Shown piece by piece: positions 62,063 to 64,000 of a stretch of 64,000 nt of DNA; the stretch's first letter is position 1, and each line of letters opens with the position of its first letter. The translations under genes and the position numbers were made by a program. Below the pieces are notes generated by a model. The model made no database searches. It had not been told where the DNA came from and was given only the letters and a program-made list of their open reading frames with translations. This stretch comes from an uncultured Pseudoruegeria sp. (lineage in GTDB: Bacteria > Pseudomonadota > Alphaproteobacteria > Rhodobacterales > Rhodobacteraceae), in assembly GCA_947498155.1 (NCBI GenBank), contig CANMJD010000005.1, forward strand, positions 124,001-188,000, given 5' to 3'.

Positions 62063-62135
62063 GCGAAGCTGCTCCCTGCCGCTTTCCCTCGTAGGTCGCG
62101 CAACGCGGTGATACCGCTGTTTTGACCCCAAATAT

Positions 62136-63383
62136 CTAGCCTTGACCCGCACCATATCGCGCGGGGTGATACGGGGTCATGTCGATGTTGGGGGGCTGTT
62201 TATGGATCAGTTGCGCAATAAGGCGGCCGGTTTTGGCCCCTGCGGTCAATCCGACGTGCTGATGACCGAATCCCGTATAGAGGCCGGTGCTGCCGATTTC
62301 ACCGATTAGCGGCAAACTATCCGGCGTCGAGGGGCGAAAACCCATCCATTCTTCTGTGCCGGTGAATTTCAAATCGGGAAAGACGGCTGCCACCTGTTGT
62401 TTGAGAAACCGTATCGGCGCGGGGCTGGGACCGGCGTGATGATCGCCAAGCTCGACCGTACCCGCACAGCGCAGGCCCATCTCCATCGGGTTGACGCCGA
62501 ATTTGCCAGACACCATCATCATCGGGTTGCGCGGCATTTGCGACGGGTTTTGATACAGCACATGATAGCCGCGTTCGGTTTCAAGTGGCACCGACAGCCC
62601 CAGTTTTTTCATCAGATCCTTTGACCAGATGCCCGCTGTGATCACTGCCGTATCACAGGCGATGTTCTCATCTGCGGTTTCAATGCAGCGCAGCTTTCCG
62701 TTGATGATCTGAATGTCCTGCACTTCGGACTGTATGAACCGCCCGCCGTTTTCTTTAAATAATGCCGCAAGTTCGGCAATATATTGTCCAGGATTGGTGA
62801 TGTGCCCCTGTCCTTCGATCACCGCAAGGCAACGCGTGGCCGGACCCAGAATTGGCTCTTCTTCCTGCACCGCATCGCCGGTGATCAGGGTTGGTCCAAA
62901 GCCCGCCTGTTCTTTCAGAGACCAGCTATAGGCGTCGGCGTCAAAGTGGCTTTGGCTTTTATAGGCATAGCTGAGTTTGCTGTCCCTGATCCAGCGCGCA
63001 ACCTTTGAGCCTTGTACCATAGACCGGTGCTGATCCACGGCATCGCTCAACAGCGGTGTGAGATGTGTGACCGTGCGCTGCGTAGCGGCATCATTGGCCT
63101 GCGACAAATATTGGGTCAGCCAGGGCAGCAGTTTCGGAAAATATCCCCATTTCATGAACAGCGGACTATTCGGGGTCAGCAGATATTTCGGCGCATCCCG
63201 CCAAAGGCTCGGGGTGGTTACAGGCACAACAGCCCATTGAGCCAAAAGCCCGGCATTGCCAAAAGAAGCCCCCAGTCCGGGTCGTCCTTTGTCGATCAGG
63301 ATAACCTCTGAGCCCAGTTTTTGCAGCCAGAGGGCCGTGGACACGCCGCAGATACCGGCTCCGATTACCACTACTTTTGCCAT
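62136..63383 (-). CDS. dadA: D-amino-acid dehydrogenase
   Basis: A 415-residue flavoprotein of the DAO superfamily that oxidises D-amino acids to keto acids, feeding electrons to the membrane chain. FAD motif VVIGAGICGVSTALWLQ at the start, then IDKGRPGLGASFGNAGLL as in DadA, and the C-terminal GFRPSTPDSLPLIG and GFGHQHVGLTAGAKTG. The middle has VPLETERGYHVLY. No alanine racemase gene adjoins it. It may therefore act on other D-amino acids. The next gene on the strand, upstream by 91 bases, is the ChrR-like protein. Confidence 0.9.
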   Translation of the reverse strand: MAKVVVIGAGICGVSTALWLQKLGSEVILIDKGRPGLGASFGNAGLLAQWAVVPVTTPSLWRDAPKYLLTPNSPLFMKWGYFPKLLPWLTQYLSQANDAATQRTVTHLTPLLSDAVDQHRSMVQGSKVARWIRDSKLSYAYKSQSHFDADAYSWSLKEQAGFGPTLITGDAVQEEEPILGPATRCLAVIEGQGHITNPGQYIAELAALFKENGGRFIQSEVQDIQIINGKLRCIETADENIACDTAVITAGIWSKDLMKKLGLSVPLETERGYHVLYQNPSQMPRNPMMMVSGKFGVNPMEMGLRCAGTVELGDHHAGPSPAPIRFLKQQVAAVFPDLKFTGTEEWMGFRPSTPDSLPLIGEIGSTGLYTGFGHQHVGLTAGAKTGRLIAQLIHKQPPNIDMTPYHPARYGAGQG

Positions 63384-63474
63384 GCTGACTCCTAAATCGC
63401 CGCAACGGAGGGAGCGTTGCGGCGATTGGGGGAGCTGTCAAATGTAAATTACCCGCGGGGCGGACTGTTTGGTG

Positions 63475-64000
63475 TTAAATTCGGAACAAGGGTTGCAACA
63501 GCCGTGGCATCATCGCTTTGAATTGCAACGGCCCGTCCGTCGCGGCCAGACAGATACAGGCCACACCGGGTTCTGCGACGGGAACGTGATCCACCTCATC
63601 GTCTGTGATTTCCACATCGCCCACACCATAGCGCCCGTCTTCATCGGCAAAGGCACCTTGCAGGACCAGTGTCATCTCCAGCCCACTGTGCCCATGTTCT
63701 GGCACGGCTTTGCCGCCCGGAATATACAGCAGGCGCACCGAACCTTCCGGATCATTGCTAATGATCGACTGTTTTACCCCCATGCCCAGCGATTTCCAAA
63801 CCGGCTGTTTTCCTTTCAAGGCTTCCATGACCGGTGCAGGGTATACACCTTGGCGCTTTTTCGGCTTGGGTTCAGGCGCAGGGGCGTCATCCAGCAGATC
63901 AAACACGCGGCTGCGCAGATCGTCGCTGACGGTTTCTGTGGCGAGGGACGACAGAACCGAGCCACCTGCCGCCAGATGGCTGTGGTATCGGGCGCGGCAT
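63475..64000 (-). CDS. ChrR-type cupin anti-sigma factor, N terminus outside the window
   Basis: The 3 prime portion of a gene running off the right edge: the frame stays open to base 64000. Readable protein starts CRARYHSHLAAGGSVLSS, linked by VFDLLDDAPAPEPKPKKR to a C-terminal cupin. That cupin has PEHGHSGLEMTLVLQG, with the H-x-H-x3-E metal-ligand pattern, and GDVEITDDEVDHVPV. This is the layout of ChrR, which holds the extracytoplasmic-function sigma factor RpoE inactive through an N-terminal zinc domain and releases it on singlet-oxygen stress. The sigma-factor gene should lie beyond the edge. The internal GTG at 63906 is not the true start. Confidence 0.88.
   Translation of the reverse strand, partial: CRARYHSHLAAGGSVLSSLATETVSDDLRSRVFDLLDDAPAPEPKPKKRQGVYPAPVMEALKGKQPVWKSLGMGVKQSIISNDPEGSVRLLYIPGGKAVPEHGHSGLEMTLVLQGAFADEDGRYGVGDVEITDDEVDHVPVAEPGVACICLAATDGPLQFKAMMPRLLQPLFRI

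Noticed and set aside
1-64000. tRNA, rRNA, CRISPR, prophage or integrase genes
   Set aside because: None seen by eye on either strand; tRNAscan-SE and a CRISPR finder would be decisive.

Overview
This window is a stretch of bacterial chromosome, almost certainly from an alphaproteobacterium of the order Rhodobacterales (Roseobacter group). The reasons are the GC-rich codon use, the gene neighbourhoods (def-def-fmt, cmk-rpsA-ihfB-lapA-trpF-trpB, lldD beside trpA), small families typical of the group (DUF1636, DUF1523, DUF2237), a bacterial ALDH16 next to deoC, and a short dispersed GC-rich repeat ending in GGGGATATTT. Functions were assigned by reading motifs and from memory of the families; no database search was possible. 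I saw no rRNA, tRNA, CRISPR, insertion sequence or prophage.

Layout. 1-8842: dapA (cut by the edge), a lytic transglycosylase, purD, xseA, an EamA permease, mnmD with a divergent FAD oxidase, a VOC protein and an FMN reductase. 8997-15986: minus-strand cobalamin operon led by a B12 riboswitch, in transcription order CbiM-type transporter, cobW, a GNAT acetyltransferase, cobN, cobO. 16216-21603: a GNAT enzyme, smc, a secreted hypothetical protein and an MltB-type transglycosylase. 21610-23836: DUF1636-cobC-cobD. 23949-26024: glutathionyl-hydroquinone reductase and a DedA pair. 26329-33040: plus-strand corrin-ring operon, small membrane protein-cbiX-cobH-cobL-cobI-cbiG/cobJ-cobM. 33126-47946: VOC, MalY-type lyase, two deformylase genes and fmt, TRIC-rnhA-methyltransferase-ispH, a flavin reductase, a hydrolase, DmpA, two membrane proteins, and deoC-ALDH16. 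48209-55071: aroA-cmk, rpsA, ihfB, lapA, trpF, trpB. 55169-64000: DUF2237, serine hydrolase, pth, rplY, lldD, trpA, ychF, dadA and a ChrR-type anti-sigma factor cut by the edge.

How the genes work together. Three blocks supply much of B12 synthesis: cobalt uptake (CbiM), cobalt insertion (CobN, with CobW as probable metallochaperone, plus CbiX), corrin methylation and rearrangement (CobI, CobJ, CobM, CobL, CobH), adenosylation (CobO) and the aminopropanol arm (CobC, CobD). Steps such as CobA, CobG or CobZ, CobK, CobB, CobQ and CobS/T are not in the window. ATGA or GTGA overlaps tie many of these genes translationally.

Most interesting observations: a copy of the dispersed intergenic repeat lying in frame inside cobN; a second deformylase that has lost its metal-binding Cys and catalytic Glu; a two-domain ALDH16 downstream of deoC, with palindromic operator candidates ahead of the pair; a split MnmC-like arrangement; Cys- and His-rich extensions on CbiX; and a GNAT enzyme and DUF1636 protein locked into cobalamin operons.
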